Assembly: GCA_036852015.1 (NCBI GenBank)
Contig: JAANDG010000583.1
Location: 26,404-90,403, forward strand
Direction of reading: 5' to 3'
Length of the DNA: 64,000 bases
Source: Pelodera strongyloides
Taxonomy: Eukaryota > Nematoda > Chromadorea > Rhabditida > Rhabditidae
This document shows, one piece after another, positions 13,301 to 27,100 of this stretch. The position numbers and the translations under genes were made by a program. Under the pieces are notes generated by a model. It worked only from the letters and a program-made list of their open reading frames with translations, was not told where the DNA came from and searched no databases. Each line of letters starts with the position of its first letter. Position 1 is the first letter of the stretch.

Positions 13301-14893
13301 CCTTACAGGTGCCGCTGGCGACGAACTGGAGGCGGTGCTGAGGAGAAGTGTGGATGGAATCCCACCGATTGAGATAACTGACGCCCTGATTGACAGTATA
13401 TTCAGTTCAATTGAGGAAGAGGCGGGAAGCACAAGAGAAGAAAAGGTGTGGAAATAACAATGATTGCGAGAAAAGTTTATTTCTGGTACATTGTATTTAT
13501 TATTGTTATAGCTATAAGCTATTTGCGCTCACGAGGGGTTCAGCGCATTCCCCGCCCTATCGATTCATTTATATCATATGTTCTTGAATGTAGTCCATTT
13601 AAGTTACAAACGACCTTCACCCGTCTCCGGTAATATGTGGTATATTAAACTCTTCCATTCAGCCTCACTCCTCGTCTATGTCCGTCGATCATACCGTACA
13701 CACGATGGATGGTGCATTCGAAGTTGAGATGAACTTCCACAGGAACCAGGGCATCGGACCCACTGAAGAGCCTTTCGTTCGGGACCCCACATCTACCGTA
13801 ATTTTAAAAAGTTTTTTTAGGCTCTTGAGAATTGATGAACAACTCTGTGTACCATTGGCAGTTACTGTTTGTTAGCATTGTGCATTGTGCTTCTCCTATG
13901 AATAATTGTACTTGGTTGAACAGTCTGATACTGATTCTGACTCAGCAATCATATTCATTGAGCGTCTGCTAGAACTCACAGGGCTAACAAGCGAATAACC
14001 GTTTTGCGATAAACAATTAACAAGAAGTTCGAAAATAATCACTAACTAATATTAACCTATATGTTTCAGATTAATAGTATCTCCTCACTTCCCGCTCCTC
14101 TGAAACCTCGAAGGTCGTTTAAGGAGCGCATCAGCTCCAGTAAAAGCTCGGATCTAAAGGCCGAGTCCTCGGAACGCTTGGATTTATTACGTAAGGCTCT
14201 GGGCCCCGTCAAACTACCAATGATTTCCTCCACAACATCCGAATTGGCTCCCGTCAAACCGAAAAGACACCACTTGAGCACGGACACACTCCAGGGAAGC
14301 CAGAGCCCGGCCAAACCACCCAGGAAGACGCTCAAGGCAAATTAACGCTTGTTTTCTAATATTTCTTAGAAATCCGCCTAATATTATCAATAGAATTAAT
14401 ACTACATAAAATAAACTAACCTGCTTTGCGCTTCATGAAAAAAATGCTAGCCAAATAATGCAACTTCTAATCGTGCCAAACGTGCTTACTGTAGAACAAA
14501 TATGTAGAACAAAGTAAATGCTAATAGTGTTATGGCAGCGACTAATCACCTAATCTTCTAAATGTGTTGTGGTAAATGTTAATAGTAAGTAGTATGGTCA
14601 AAGTGATGGGAGTGGACTTACGACGGAAGTAACTCCTATAAAACCGTAATAAATTTTTCGGAAACGGGGAAAAGCTTTATTTTTTAGATTCTGTCGTCTA
14701 AATCTGACATCGATATTCCCCATTCTTCTTATATTGAAATGGATGGAAAGGGAACTTCGATTGATGTTGGGGACGATTCTCAGAATAAGAGGACGAACAG
14801 TGGAGCATCAGAAGGGAGGAGGACATTCAAGGTGGGGAGAAAGAGGGGAGAGAGAGAGAGAGAGAGGGGAGGGATATAGCTTGAGTGAGAGAG

Positions 14894-14968
<75 letters not shown>

Positions 14969-17900
14969 AGAGAGAGAGAGAGAGAGAGAAAGGAGGGATA
15001 TAGAAAGGAGAGAGAGAGAAAGGAGAGAGAGAGAAAGGAGAGAGAGAGAAAGGAGAGAGAGAGAGACAATAGAGATACTAAGACTACCAGGTAAAACGCG
15101 AGGATTTTCTAAAGCAGGATCAAAAGCAGGCATGGTTTTCAGGTTGTCAATGTGGCTTCCACAGAGCATTCCTATGTTCCTGTCGAATGCATCTCCGTCG
15201 TTGCCGATGTGGCCACTGTGGGCCGGGACAGGTTCGTATGTCTGTGTTAATTCAATTTTGTGTATTTTTGTGACGACGCTTACGAAACCAAAATGCTACT
15301 AAAAACGGACTATAGAAAACAAAAACAACTGGTCCTTTATACAAAGTTTTGGTTCCAGAAGGAAAACTGACAAATCAAGAAAAGACGTTATTAGTCCACC
15401 AAATGTGACCATGCAATCGGAAGTTGTGCATATCGGTAGTGTACCAGATGAAGGAAAAGGAGGAATATTAATCGATAATCCAGAAAAGAGTGAACCGGAT
15501 GATGCAACAGTAAAGAAACGATCGATTGAAATGAGAAAGATAGAGGATCCTACTAGGTCAGCTTTGCCTTTTTAATCTTTTACAATATTTTTATTTACTT
15601 GTCTTGCAGATATGGAGATTAATAAAAAGGCGATTTTGATCACTGTCTAAATCGAACTGCAATATTCAGTGCGATGTGGCACTACCCATATAATAGACTA
15701 CTTTCAGTCTTTATTCGACTTTGGACCTGGAAAAGGTTTTCTCTGGAATCTGCATAATCAGTGGAGAAAAGTCGACAGAGAAACTGTGTCAGTGCAATGC
15801 ATGCAGAGAGGCCAGACTGTCAGTGGAGGAGAGAGAGCGTCTGTGGGCGGAGAGAGCAACAGAGAAGCAGAGGACGGCGAGCAGAAATACTGTAGGTTTA
15901 GAGGCAAATATCTTCTACATGGATTTATAACTTATCGGTAAGAGAGCGACATTCTCTCTTTATTCTACTTTTGGTGAAATTAAATGGGTACTTATTTCAG
16001 GACATCGTCTCTCCCACGCCAAGCCGGAGAACTCTGGAAGACTACGACTCGAATATAGACTTTGAAGAGATATTCAATCCGAAATCGCCCGTCGATCGCA
16101 AGGAAAAGGAGTCCACTATCACAGGTGCTTTTTTATTTCTAGTTTTAGATTTATTTTTATTTTTTTTGTGAATAAAGCCTCTACAGGAAGTAAAAATGTG
16201 AAGAATTAGAGAAACCAGACATATTCAGAACCGATAACCGTTCACACGTCAACTTCTCGAGAAACGCCAATTCTATCGCAGTCGACGCCATCGGCTGCAC
16301 AAAGAACAGACATCACTGTCGAAAAGGTGAGAAAATATGTTGTGGTAAGAAACCAGCAAGCCTTATAACTGAAATACGTTTACGTTTCAATATATGGGAG
16401 GTAGATGTTCAACATACTGCTCCGGGAATATGTGCTTGCCTCAATATTCAGGAGCAAAACATAATTTATCATAATCACCATGACAATATAAATTTGATGT
16501 TCTTCCAGTTCTGTGTAAAAATACTAAATGTGCTAAAACTAAGGCAGATGGAAGAATTATAGTCAGTATAGGGAATGGTGACTATGAGACGCAAAGTTTG
16601 CATACCAAAGTTGACACAGAATCGAGCATGGGGAGTCTAGTATTTGTTAGGAATAATCGAACTGACAAGAGGGCTTCCCTGCAGACATTGTGACAAACAA
16701 ACTTTGTCTTTTATTCCCCTTTCTAGGTTCCTGCAAGTGAAATCTCCCTTGATGAGGTATTCAAAGCGTCAACTTCTACATCTGTCGGTGAGGGAATAGC
16801 CGACGGGACCAAAACCCCGCCAAAAGCACCCCGTCGATGGAAACATCTCACCAAAACGGAGATTATCAATGCTGAGGTTGGAAACGCTAATCAAAACACT
16901 GCACATAGGCTTTAGTATCAATCAATACTGAGTGCTCATATCAGTACTTTCTAGATAATTCTTATGACATAATCATAAACAGTTCCCGTGTTCTCTAATA
17001 ATGGTATCGGTATGGATGGTTATGCGCCTTTTTTGAGCAGTTACCGTCAGAACACTCGCGCGCTGTCACGAAACAATACGCGTTTGCTTTTTAACTGTTT
17101 CTTTACTTTTTTTTTGTGTTTTCAGGAAATCGCCGACCAAATCATGGATGACGTATTTGATCAAATCGATATGGAAACTCGATCAGAAGATAGGAAAGAA
17201 GAGACCTCAGAATATTACTCGGCTACGTCTTCACATGCTGACCAACAACAAAAGGCAGAAGGAAAGGAACAAACTGGAAGTACCATAACGCAGGATGCCA
17301 CAAGAAGGCCGTCCGCTTCGTCACTGTCTAATACAATGGAGCAGAATACCCCAGCCGATTCACCTATGACCTATTCTTTCATTGAAGACATTGTCAAGAA
17401 CTCCACACCAGTAATTCGAAGTGAAGAGGAGGTATTTATTTATCCTCCTAATACATTGCTCGAAAACATGCGGAGCTTGCAGCACTAGCTAGTATTTTGT
17501 AGATAGAAGGTTATGATCAAATACCTGTATACACTGACAGCTGTTACGTTTAGACTACCACTAAATCAGCAACACCAACGCTAAGATCTGTCCAAACACA
17601 GCCAGCCATGCCGATGCCTTCTCTCAAAGATATAATGAAGGAAGTGAACGAAGAGAAAGGGGCGGACCACAGTGGATTGATGAGCTTTTCATTCATTGAA
17701 GAAATGGTCAAGGTTGGTCATATATGTACTTTGCTTTTTGTTATTCAGTCAAAATCTTTGATAACGGCGCTTTCAGAGAATCATAATTCAATGGTTTTTC
17801 TATTCATCGTTCAAGTATCGATTTTTGTCGAAAAAAAAAATTCGAAAAAGAAAAAGATTTTTTAAGACATCAACATCTGCTGCAGTGAGAGATTCGGTGG

Positions 17901-20900
17901 AAATTGACATGGATTCCGTGTTCAAATCTTCTTCGGAAACGATTGACGCTGATGATCGGTTTAACGATAGTCAGGTACGGATTTACGCATTGTAGGCAGC
18001 TCGTAGGTAGAAGAGACAATTACTCGTAAGGCATCAGTAAGCACGAAGTTTGATTTATATTCCTCCACCAAAAACATTCAATTTTACACAACAGACATAA
18101 AATCAAATTAACTAAAAGAATTCAAAATATTTAGGTGATTACCGAGTCAATGATAATCGATTCATCGTTTACGTCGGACACGCCCGCCACTCCATCAAAC
18201 GAGTCGTCAAAGTGGGCGGAGCTTCGGAGATCTGATGACTACGGTGACTCGGTCACGGAAACACAAAACAGCAGTCATGAAGAGGTTCCAGCACTGAGGG
18301 CATCTGCCAACTCTCCCGCCGAGATTGATTTGGATATCGTTTGCCGAAGGTAGGATTACTTTCATGGAGCATGACTATACTTCAACGACATGAACTCAAA
18401 CGATAAGCGGATTGTTGGTCCACTGCGCAAACTACTAAGCTAGCATCCACCACAATTTAAGTTTTTGCCAGCGATTACCCATAATCAATGGTAGGAACAC
18501 GGGAAATGTGCGCAAGTCCAAGTGCATAGTAATTTTCGTGGAACAAATATACTAGTGGCCTAGTGCCATGGTAGTACGTTAGATTTCGAGTACATATAAA
18601 CCCTATGAATGCTAATTCATATCTGAATGAGCTAAAATGATGTTGAATTTAATTAAAACATATTTTCATTTAAATCTTTCAGCAGTGAATGGTCTGATCC
18701 AATTCAAAAGGTGGACGAAATTCCCACACCACGAACACGATCGACATCAACACAACGGACAACAGATGGAAACATTGAACAGTGAGTTTCAAAAGACATA
18801 CAATCTTGTTTATTAAAAAAAATTAGATTCTTCAATGTTTTGGAAAGGTTGTTTTGAAAAAGAGTACAAAAAATATCTTATTATATAAAGGAGAAGAGTT
18901 TACTTTTTTGTTTGTGTGAACGGAACGAAAATTAGAATATCTAAAGGTTATAAAAGGAGAGCCGGAGTTCAGTCTTGAGCAAGCGAAATCCGAATCCTAT
19001 CTCATTAAGTTGGAATGTATATTTAGAATTTAAATACCGTGTAAAGGGACCTCGTTTCGACCCCCTGTCGGCCCTGTCGCATAATAGGGAAGGATAAGGA
19101 ATGCTCTTGACAATAAATAAATAAGTCACTATAGACTCTTATATATTTTCAGCTCAGAATGGTCGGACACCAACCAAAAGGTTTCCGAAATTCCAACTCC
19201 ACGCGCGTCGTCAGACAAAACTGGCCAATATGACAGACAAAATCAGACCGAACCAATCGATATCAGTCTGGATATCGTCTTTCAGGGGTAAATGTTGACA
19301 ATATGTTTGCTTGTCGATTTAAAAGTGTATTGTCTGCTACAATTCGCATTGTGGTACAGTACGCATACAGTATATGAAAATGTTTTCTGAGCCAAGCTAA
19401 GGTATTGATTTGGAACTTCCACATGTATAATAGTTTTTATTTATTTATTGACACATAATGCAAATTTAGATCCGAGTGGTCAGATGCGAATCAGAAGGTT
19501 TCTGAAATTCCGCGGGCTTCTCACAGAAGGACCCCTTCCAATGCACATTTGATTGATAGGACGACGACTTCTAGTGAGAAGAGAGAATTTGAGGAGAACA
19601 GAACTTCTGACTCCGCTGCACAACAAAAGGTATTCACAACATTTACATCAATATTCATATCAATAATATAATATAGCAAGAATATAGAAAACCAACCCTC
19701 AAAAAGAGCTGTGAAAGGACTGTTTTGTACTTTGTACTTTGTACTTTGCACTTTGTACCATATTCATATGGGTGCTCGTGAAGTGTCGTTCTAGATTTCG
19801 TAACTTTGGGGCAATGGCTACATTGATGCATAACATCTGATGCTTATTGTAATTTCATACTATAATTTGCTTATTGTTTAGCTATCGGTGCCTGCAACTC
19901 AACGAATTTCCATTGATTTGGATGACATCTTCAACGCGTCCACTTCCATTGATGTTACATCGGATTCATTCATTCCAGTTCCGATTCAGAAGTCAAAAAG
20001 TGCGATAGAAGTACCACGGAAGGAATCACATACACCAAATACAGTAAGTCTTTTAACATTAAAGAGTCAGGCCCATTTCAGGTAACCCCTATTTTTTATC
20101 ACTTCATCTGATTCTCCGTGTCAAATATAGTAGGATACAATATCTTTCCAATTTGCAGAAGCCAACTTCACGCAACATTCAGCAATTTACCATAGCCATT
20201 GTTACGCAGGCAATTGTCACGCCCATTCGCGCTGATTGGTCAATGTTCTATATGGGCGTGGCAATTGTGCTATTGGCGAATTAGCGCGAATGGGCATGAA
20301 AATTGCGATAAATTCCTGTTTTGTTACCCAGCAGTTAGTTTATCGCACCGGCTATGGTAAATTGCTGAATACTGCGTGAATTTGGCGTGAATTTGGCGCC
20401 TGGGAATTAGAAAAATATTGTATCCTACTATATTTGACACGGAAAATCAAAGGAAGTGATCAAAAATGGAGTTTACCTGAAATGTGCATGACCCTTTAAG
20501 AGATAAATACTATTACCTAACGCGTGACATTTCCCCTGCTCAAGGTCCTCGAGGATTTTATGTCGGTTAGCTTATGTCCTTTGTGTTGCTATATTAATCC
20601 ATTTGATATATCATTCAGGAAAAAGGCCATGCTCGCCCCTCCCAAAGGACTGACGCTCCGCTCCTTTCTCCATCTCATGATCATTCTCGATCCCGATCTG
20701 CTCCTCCTCAAGAACAGGGAAGGAAGACAATCTCCCCACTTCCTCCCTCCGACATTAACTTGGACGAAATATTTGGAGGAACTGCTCCCAACGGAGGGGA
20801 TATTGACGAGGTATGCGTTGTTCTTGAAATATTATGCCGCTGTTTAAATAGGACTAGAAACTGATTGAATACCCAACCTGCTGAGAAATTGCAGGTAATT

Positions 20901-21140
20901 GCCACAAGTTTGTTGGAGAAAAGAGTTGTGTGGAGGAGACCGTCTGTGACGACTGTATCAGAATCCGCCTATATTGTTCCATCTGAAGAGTACTCTTTGC
21001 CAGAAAATACTGCCAGGGATTTAGACGATGTGGCAAAAGTAAGTCGTACAGTAATTAAGAATTTAGTTCTGAATTGATCGACTTTATTAATCAGTCGAGA
21101 ACTACAGTATATGAGGTGCACCGTTTGCATCGTTTAGAGA

Positions 21141-21175
<35 letters not shown>

Positions 21176-24100
21176 CGCGCGCATATCTCCACTCTATCAA
21201 TTACTGTATCGTGGACTACAAGCTTGGTAATTTCCGAACCAAATTAAGTTCATTTTAGCGTCGTCCTTCTATGGAACTGACTCATACGAAGACCTTTGAG
21301 ATCACCTCCACAACCCTTCCTTCTATTTCAAAGGAGGAGAAAGAAGCCGTGGAACTTGCCTATGAGACATCGCCTCCGGCGGATGCAGACTGGCTCAAAT
21401 CACTGATAAACACGGAGGGCATGACGTCAATGTATGTTTCATATTGTGACATCGTTTCAAAAAAAAATCATCAGATGTCCCAGTTAGTTTTTTTTTTCGA
21501 CAAAACTTGGTTTATCAATTCGGTATTTTTGTAGATCTGAGGATCTGGGTACCCAGCATTCGTATTCTGAAGTCCCTCCGACTCCGCCCCCATCGAAACC
21601 TTCCAGAACGCCTTCAGAAATGGGATCACTCCCACAGTCACCATTGTACACATCTTCGTTCCACAGGGTATTTATTTCAGTACCGTAATCTTTCTTTGCT
21701 GAATAGAAAATATTGCTGACTAGACAATGAAGAATTATGTGGATGTGCACAATAAACGTTACGTTATCCATTGTTATATCGATCGATAATCGGATACAAT
21801 TATGATGCCCACTGACGGCATATTATACAAGTATGCATGTTTATTATGTTCTATTTTCCCACATTCAACTTTGCTATTTGTAAGGACGCCCTAATGGAAT
21901 CAGTGATCAGTTACTCATCGACCATATCTGCCAATTCGAACAACAAAACGTTGGATACTTCGACTGATGATGTATTTGAAGGTGAGTGTGGAACATGTTT
22001 CAGTTAGCGTTATATGGAACGGCCTACTTTTTATCAGACTATTAGTTAGCACTATGGGTTTTACATACTCATATTTCCAAGAAAAGGTAAGCTTTTAGAT
22101 GAACGCAAAGTTACAACTTCTGCTTCTCTTCGAATAACGTCTCCACCTCCGACTGATGACGACATCATAAAGGTAACGGTTTTCTTTTATTGAATTAGTA
22201 AACAGATATACTTTGATTGCTTTATTTGATCAAGATCAGGGTTACGAGAAAATATATAAACTTGGAATTCTCGTGAGTATTTTCAAGAAAGAGGGGTTAC
22301 AGTGATTTGAATGAATCAGGGAGAATTATATAGAGAAACGTTTCGCATTTCAGTTGGTCTTTTCGTTACCAGCGCCACAAATGGAGGCAGAAGTGCACAG
22401 TGAAACTGGCCTTCGAAGCAGTCAAGCAGGAGAAGAAACCACCGTTGTAAGATCAACTCATCTATCGGTTCTCGATGAAGAACCCACCGGATCCTCATCC
22501 AGAAAGTCGTCACGGTAGGTGGTTCAAAGTCAGAGGTTCTAGTTCTTTAAAGCAAAATGCCGGCCGGCTTTTGAGACACATCGAGTATCCCAGCATTCTT
22601 ATGCAGCTTATGCAAATGAACATAAATTATAATAAAAAATCGCGCTAAGTCCGAGTAAATTGGCATGGCATGGCAATTGGTAAGGATTAAATTGTCCATG
22701 ATGTGTTTCAAAAACCGGCAGGTATTTCGCTTTAAACTTTGCTGGGTAGAATGTCCCTGGCCTTCAGACTCTAATGGAACTCATATGGCCAATATTTCAG
22801 ACCAGTCTCGCCAACCAGTTCTCTGGGACTGAGTACCGTTCCCTCGGCATTCGCTGTAAGTCGGAACGTGGACTACTTCATCAACCTGACGAGCAAGGAA
22901 GGCGGCGAAGAGGAGGTAATACTGTGATATGGATAAGTAATCAAGATATTAATCCGAAAAAATTTCACTTATTGTAAATAATATAAACATTTATTTTAAC
23001 GATATTTCAAAGCAATTTCAAAGGATCATTTAATTTCAGACCATCCAACGGCGAAAACTTTCCGATGTACTTCAACAAGAAAAGATCGAAGTTGTCAATG
23101 AAAAACATCCAAGAGACGAGGAACTTTTAGAAGTTGAAGTCAACAGGGAATACTTTGTCATCAAAGGTCAGAGTTCTTGTGTAGATTATTGCAACTGTGT
23201 TTTCTCTTATATCAAGCGTAACTCGCGCGAAAGTACTGTATGCAGTGAAAATACTGTATGCTTAGTATTCCTAGAAGCTTGGTTTTAAGTATTGTGTATA
23301 AATAGAGACCACTTTCCAGGTAACTACAGTCTTGTGATCCCTCGGTCGGAACCACTGGGTATTCTCCTCTCAGCCCTTCAGTCCTCTTCTTCTTCTGGAG
23401 ATTGTACTGTATCTGATATGGCCTCGTTGGACTTCTCCGTCGCACCAAAATTACGCAAATTACTATATTCGTGCCTGAAGGAGAAAAAGGTTTGAGTGCT
23501 TTCAAACCATTGTTAGAATAGAACAAACCTCGGATTTGTTAATTGTAAGAAAAAATGACCAAACGTGCACCTGTTAAAATCCGTAAAAGAAACAAGGTCA
23601 TCGCTGGCAGCGTCATTATCGGCAATCAAATGATAAGATTAGATAACACTAAAATTCCGCGAACAGCTTTATTTCAACAAGGGTCAGGTCCGCTTATTGT
23701 GGTATTTTGGTAGTTTGGCGTACGCAAATGCAGGTAATTTTATCACCTATAAGTTCTTATTGCTCTGATTTTTTATACGGGCACCCAATTTATTTCGACA
23801 TTTTTAAGTACTCTAACTTGTTTCAGCGTGTAATTGAGTACCCAACTCTATCCTCTCGGTCGCAGGCCTTGGTGTCAAATTATGACTCCGCTTACACAAT
23901 TTACCACCAAATGTTTGAGAATAAATATCATCCGACAAAGAATCCTATTGTGAGTTCTTTAAAAAGTCATAATTACAGTTCATGCGTCAGTATGTTTTAA
24001 AAAAATGAACAATACTTAAAAACCAAACAATTATATAAAACGAATCATAGGGCAATGTCAATCTGTGTGCCGTTGAAAACAATATGTGCGAGGATCTGAT

Positions 24101-27100
24101 TGCGAAAAAGGCTGTGGAATGTTGGTCGCCACCAGTTCAGGTTTCTTTCTGTTTTATTTTGGAAGTTTCGCAGGAATTGTTATTCTATAAGGTAAGCTCA
24201 TGTGGTGCCACATTGGTCTGCTGCAAGTGGTGTCTCTGTGTCCTCACTGCAAGTTCTTTGACTGAGGGTGAGATGTGGCCAGAAAATATAGTGTGTCTAC
24301 GTGTAAGGTGGCATAAGGTACTGTGTAGGAATGGATACTTGACCGAGATTTTTTCCGCTTAAACATATAAATTTCAAATTGTAGGCTGGTAAGACTGCGG
24401 GAGATGGTGTTGACCTTGAGACATTGATGCATTACGGACCTGCTGGAGGATTCAAAGAGTCAGTTTTTATTTTATTGTTATATTTGCCGCCGTTGGGAGC
24501 TTAGACATTATTATGCATCAGCTGTGTCATACTATTGACGTCATAATTTGTAGACGAAATTTTTATTTAGAAATCTCCTTGTAATTGTCGACAAAACGTA
24601 AGTGTACTTTATCATTGTAAGTATGGGGTTTCACTTCGACTGAGAAAGATTCCTATGTTTTGGGCTTCTTTGTCGGTCGCTGGCTGGACCGTGTATTTCA
24701 GGTACTTTTTTCCTCCGAGCACTGTTCAGTTCTCTGTCAATGAGTCAAACTGTTTCATTTTTGTTTTCTAAAGAAGAGGTTCATCAGAAACAGGTGAACC
24801 CACCTAATTTATTAAATAGATCTATACATCACGTCTTTTCAGAGTGAAAGAAGCACTTCATCGGTATTTCACCAAATTCATGAACGCCGAAAAATTAGCA
24901 CTTGAGGAGATGACAATTGCCCCAGGATGCAATGCGGCATACGATATGATATCATTCACCGCCTTCGAACCAGATGGTATTTTAATTACTGTACAGGTTG
25001 ACCTATCGAAAAGTTGGAAAAGACTGTTGGCTAGCAAGTCACCGTATACTTACGTCAATCACGAAATCACGCCCTTTATCTTTCAGATATCGTTCTCACC
25101 ACTGCACCAGTATACGCCCGCGTATTCAACAACGTAGCTGAGCGGGCGCACTGCAAACTCGTCACTGTACCATTGGTATGCTGTTCGTAATTTTTCACAG
25201 AAATGAACAAAGTTTGTCGGTCTGTCTGTCGTTGAGATGCACGTCACGCTCGAAATTCTAAAGGAAACGTGAACCGCAGAATACTGGACTCGCAGCGGCA
25301 TAGTTGCTCTGCAGTATAGCTTAGTCTAACGCCCACTAACACCTTTACGATTTCAATGGTATATTTGTAACTTGTTCGTAAGTTCAGCAATATCTTTACA
25401 AGTTTGTTTACACTAAACATTATTATTTTCCAGAAAGATCCTATGCATCCAAAACTCGACACCGGAGAATACGCTAAAACTATTGAACAATTGTCAGACC
25501 AGGTAGGAAATCTACTACATTATATGACTGTCACAATTAGAACAACCTTTTGGAGATGTCAGCTATTTGCATTCCATCAACCATATAATCATTTTCCTCA
25601 ATGGCCCAAACTTGTTGCACACTCTACAAAATCCACCATTAAAATTCAGAGCAAACACCCGTACTTGAAGGAAAAGGTAAACTTTCCTGTCGGTGACGGT
25701 CTTTTATTCTAGTTTTGAATTGAAAGTTGCTTTTTGTGATCTGTGTGTTGACAGTGTTGACGTTTGCAATGTTCATGTCATCTTAATTTGTGCTGAAACT
25801 AACGTGTGATGTTAGTTAACTATTTGGATTATTACAGTTTTTTGTAACTGTTAACATATAGTTGCTAATTACTGGCGGCTGGACTTTAATCGTTAATTCA
25901 GGGCGAGTCAGTGACAGGCCTAGTGATAATCAACCCTCACAATCCACTGGGAGTCGTCTTCTCACCAAAAGAGATCATTGACGTCTGCAACTGGGCAAAT
26001 GAGTAAGTTTCATAATTTCCGAAAGTAAATATACAAGTGTCGAGCTTATTTAGTAACATTTATTTCATTTTAAGATTTTCAACTTGAACTACGGCAGCTT
26101 TCGAGTGTAAAATAATTTTCCCAATTGGAGAGAACTGGGAAGAGACATTTCATTAATTATCCGATTTCTTTTCAGCAATGGAATCTTCGTGATCATTGAC
26201 GAGATATTTTCTGGTTCTGTTTATGGTAATAACGCCGAATTCGAGTCTTTTCTATCCTATCGACACAAATTGAACAATCCAAATGGAACGGCTTGGATCT
26301 GGGGACCGAGCAAGGTACTTGAAGATTTGTATCTGGATAATATACTTGTTCAGTTTATAAGACTCTATGAAACAGCTCTCACACGCTCACAGTCGGGAGG
26401 TAATAAATCAGTATATGATGAAATAAATAATACAAAACAATGCACGCCCCCGGTACTTTATAATTAAATGTTATCAGCGGTATATAATTTTGCAAAGTTT
26501 GCGTGTTTGCTACACCTTCACTCTACTCCGAAAGGCAAAGGGCATGCAAAAAAAAATCTGAAAAGTACGAATGACCAACGATAATTTCTATGATTCAAAT
26601 CGTTATCGTTTGCACTTTCAGGATTTCGGTGTTCCTGGCGTTAAACTTTCGTGTGTGGTCTGTTCGGACTCTGCCATGGTACAAGCACTGACACGCCTCG
26701 AAGTCGTCCAACCATCATCAGCCCTAGCACAACAATTCATTGTTAAACTGCTCGACGATCAGAGTAGGATGATTTTCTTATCGTAGATGTGCCATCTCGC
26801 AAACTCTACTACTCCTTTCACTTATCATTTCTCACTCTTTAGTTCACTTTCTTTTTTTTCGAGGTGTGAAGTCACTCCTTCTCGTAATTATATGAATGTT
26901 TATGTTTTTTTTCAGAATGGCTTTCCACATTCCATTCACGGAAAATTTTCCGAATTCGAGCTCACAGGAGTTTTGTGGTGGAAAATCTTCGAATAATGGG
27001 CATTCCATTCGTCGACGGTACCGCTGGATTCTATCTTTACTGCAATTTTGGTCGGGTGAGGTTTCACCTTATGTGTACCATAAGTCAATCACGCATCACC

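Noticed and set aside
13200..13320. Coding frame running through the start of the exon at ~13309
   Set aside because: It begins inside the family-A MITE copy and is an extension of the real exon into intron sequence.
14734..15169. Long open frames on both strands across the GA tract
   Set aside because: They are RE/ER or LS repeats generated by the dinucleotide tract. Only 14688-14831 is supported as an exon by splice phase.
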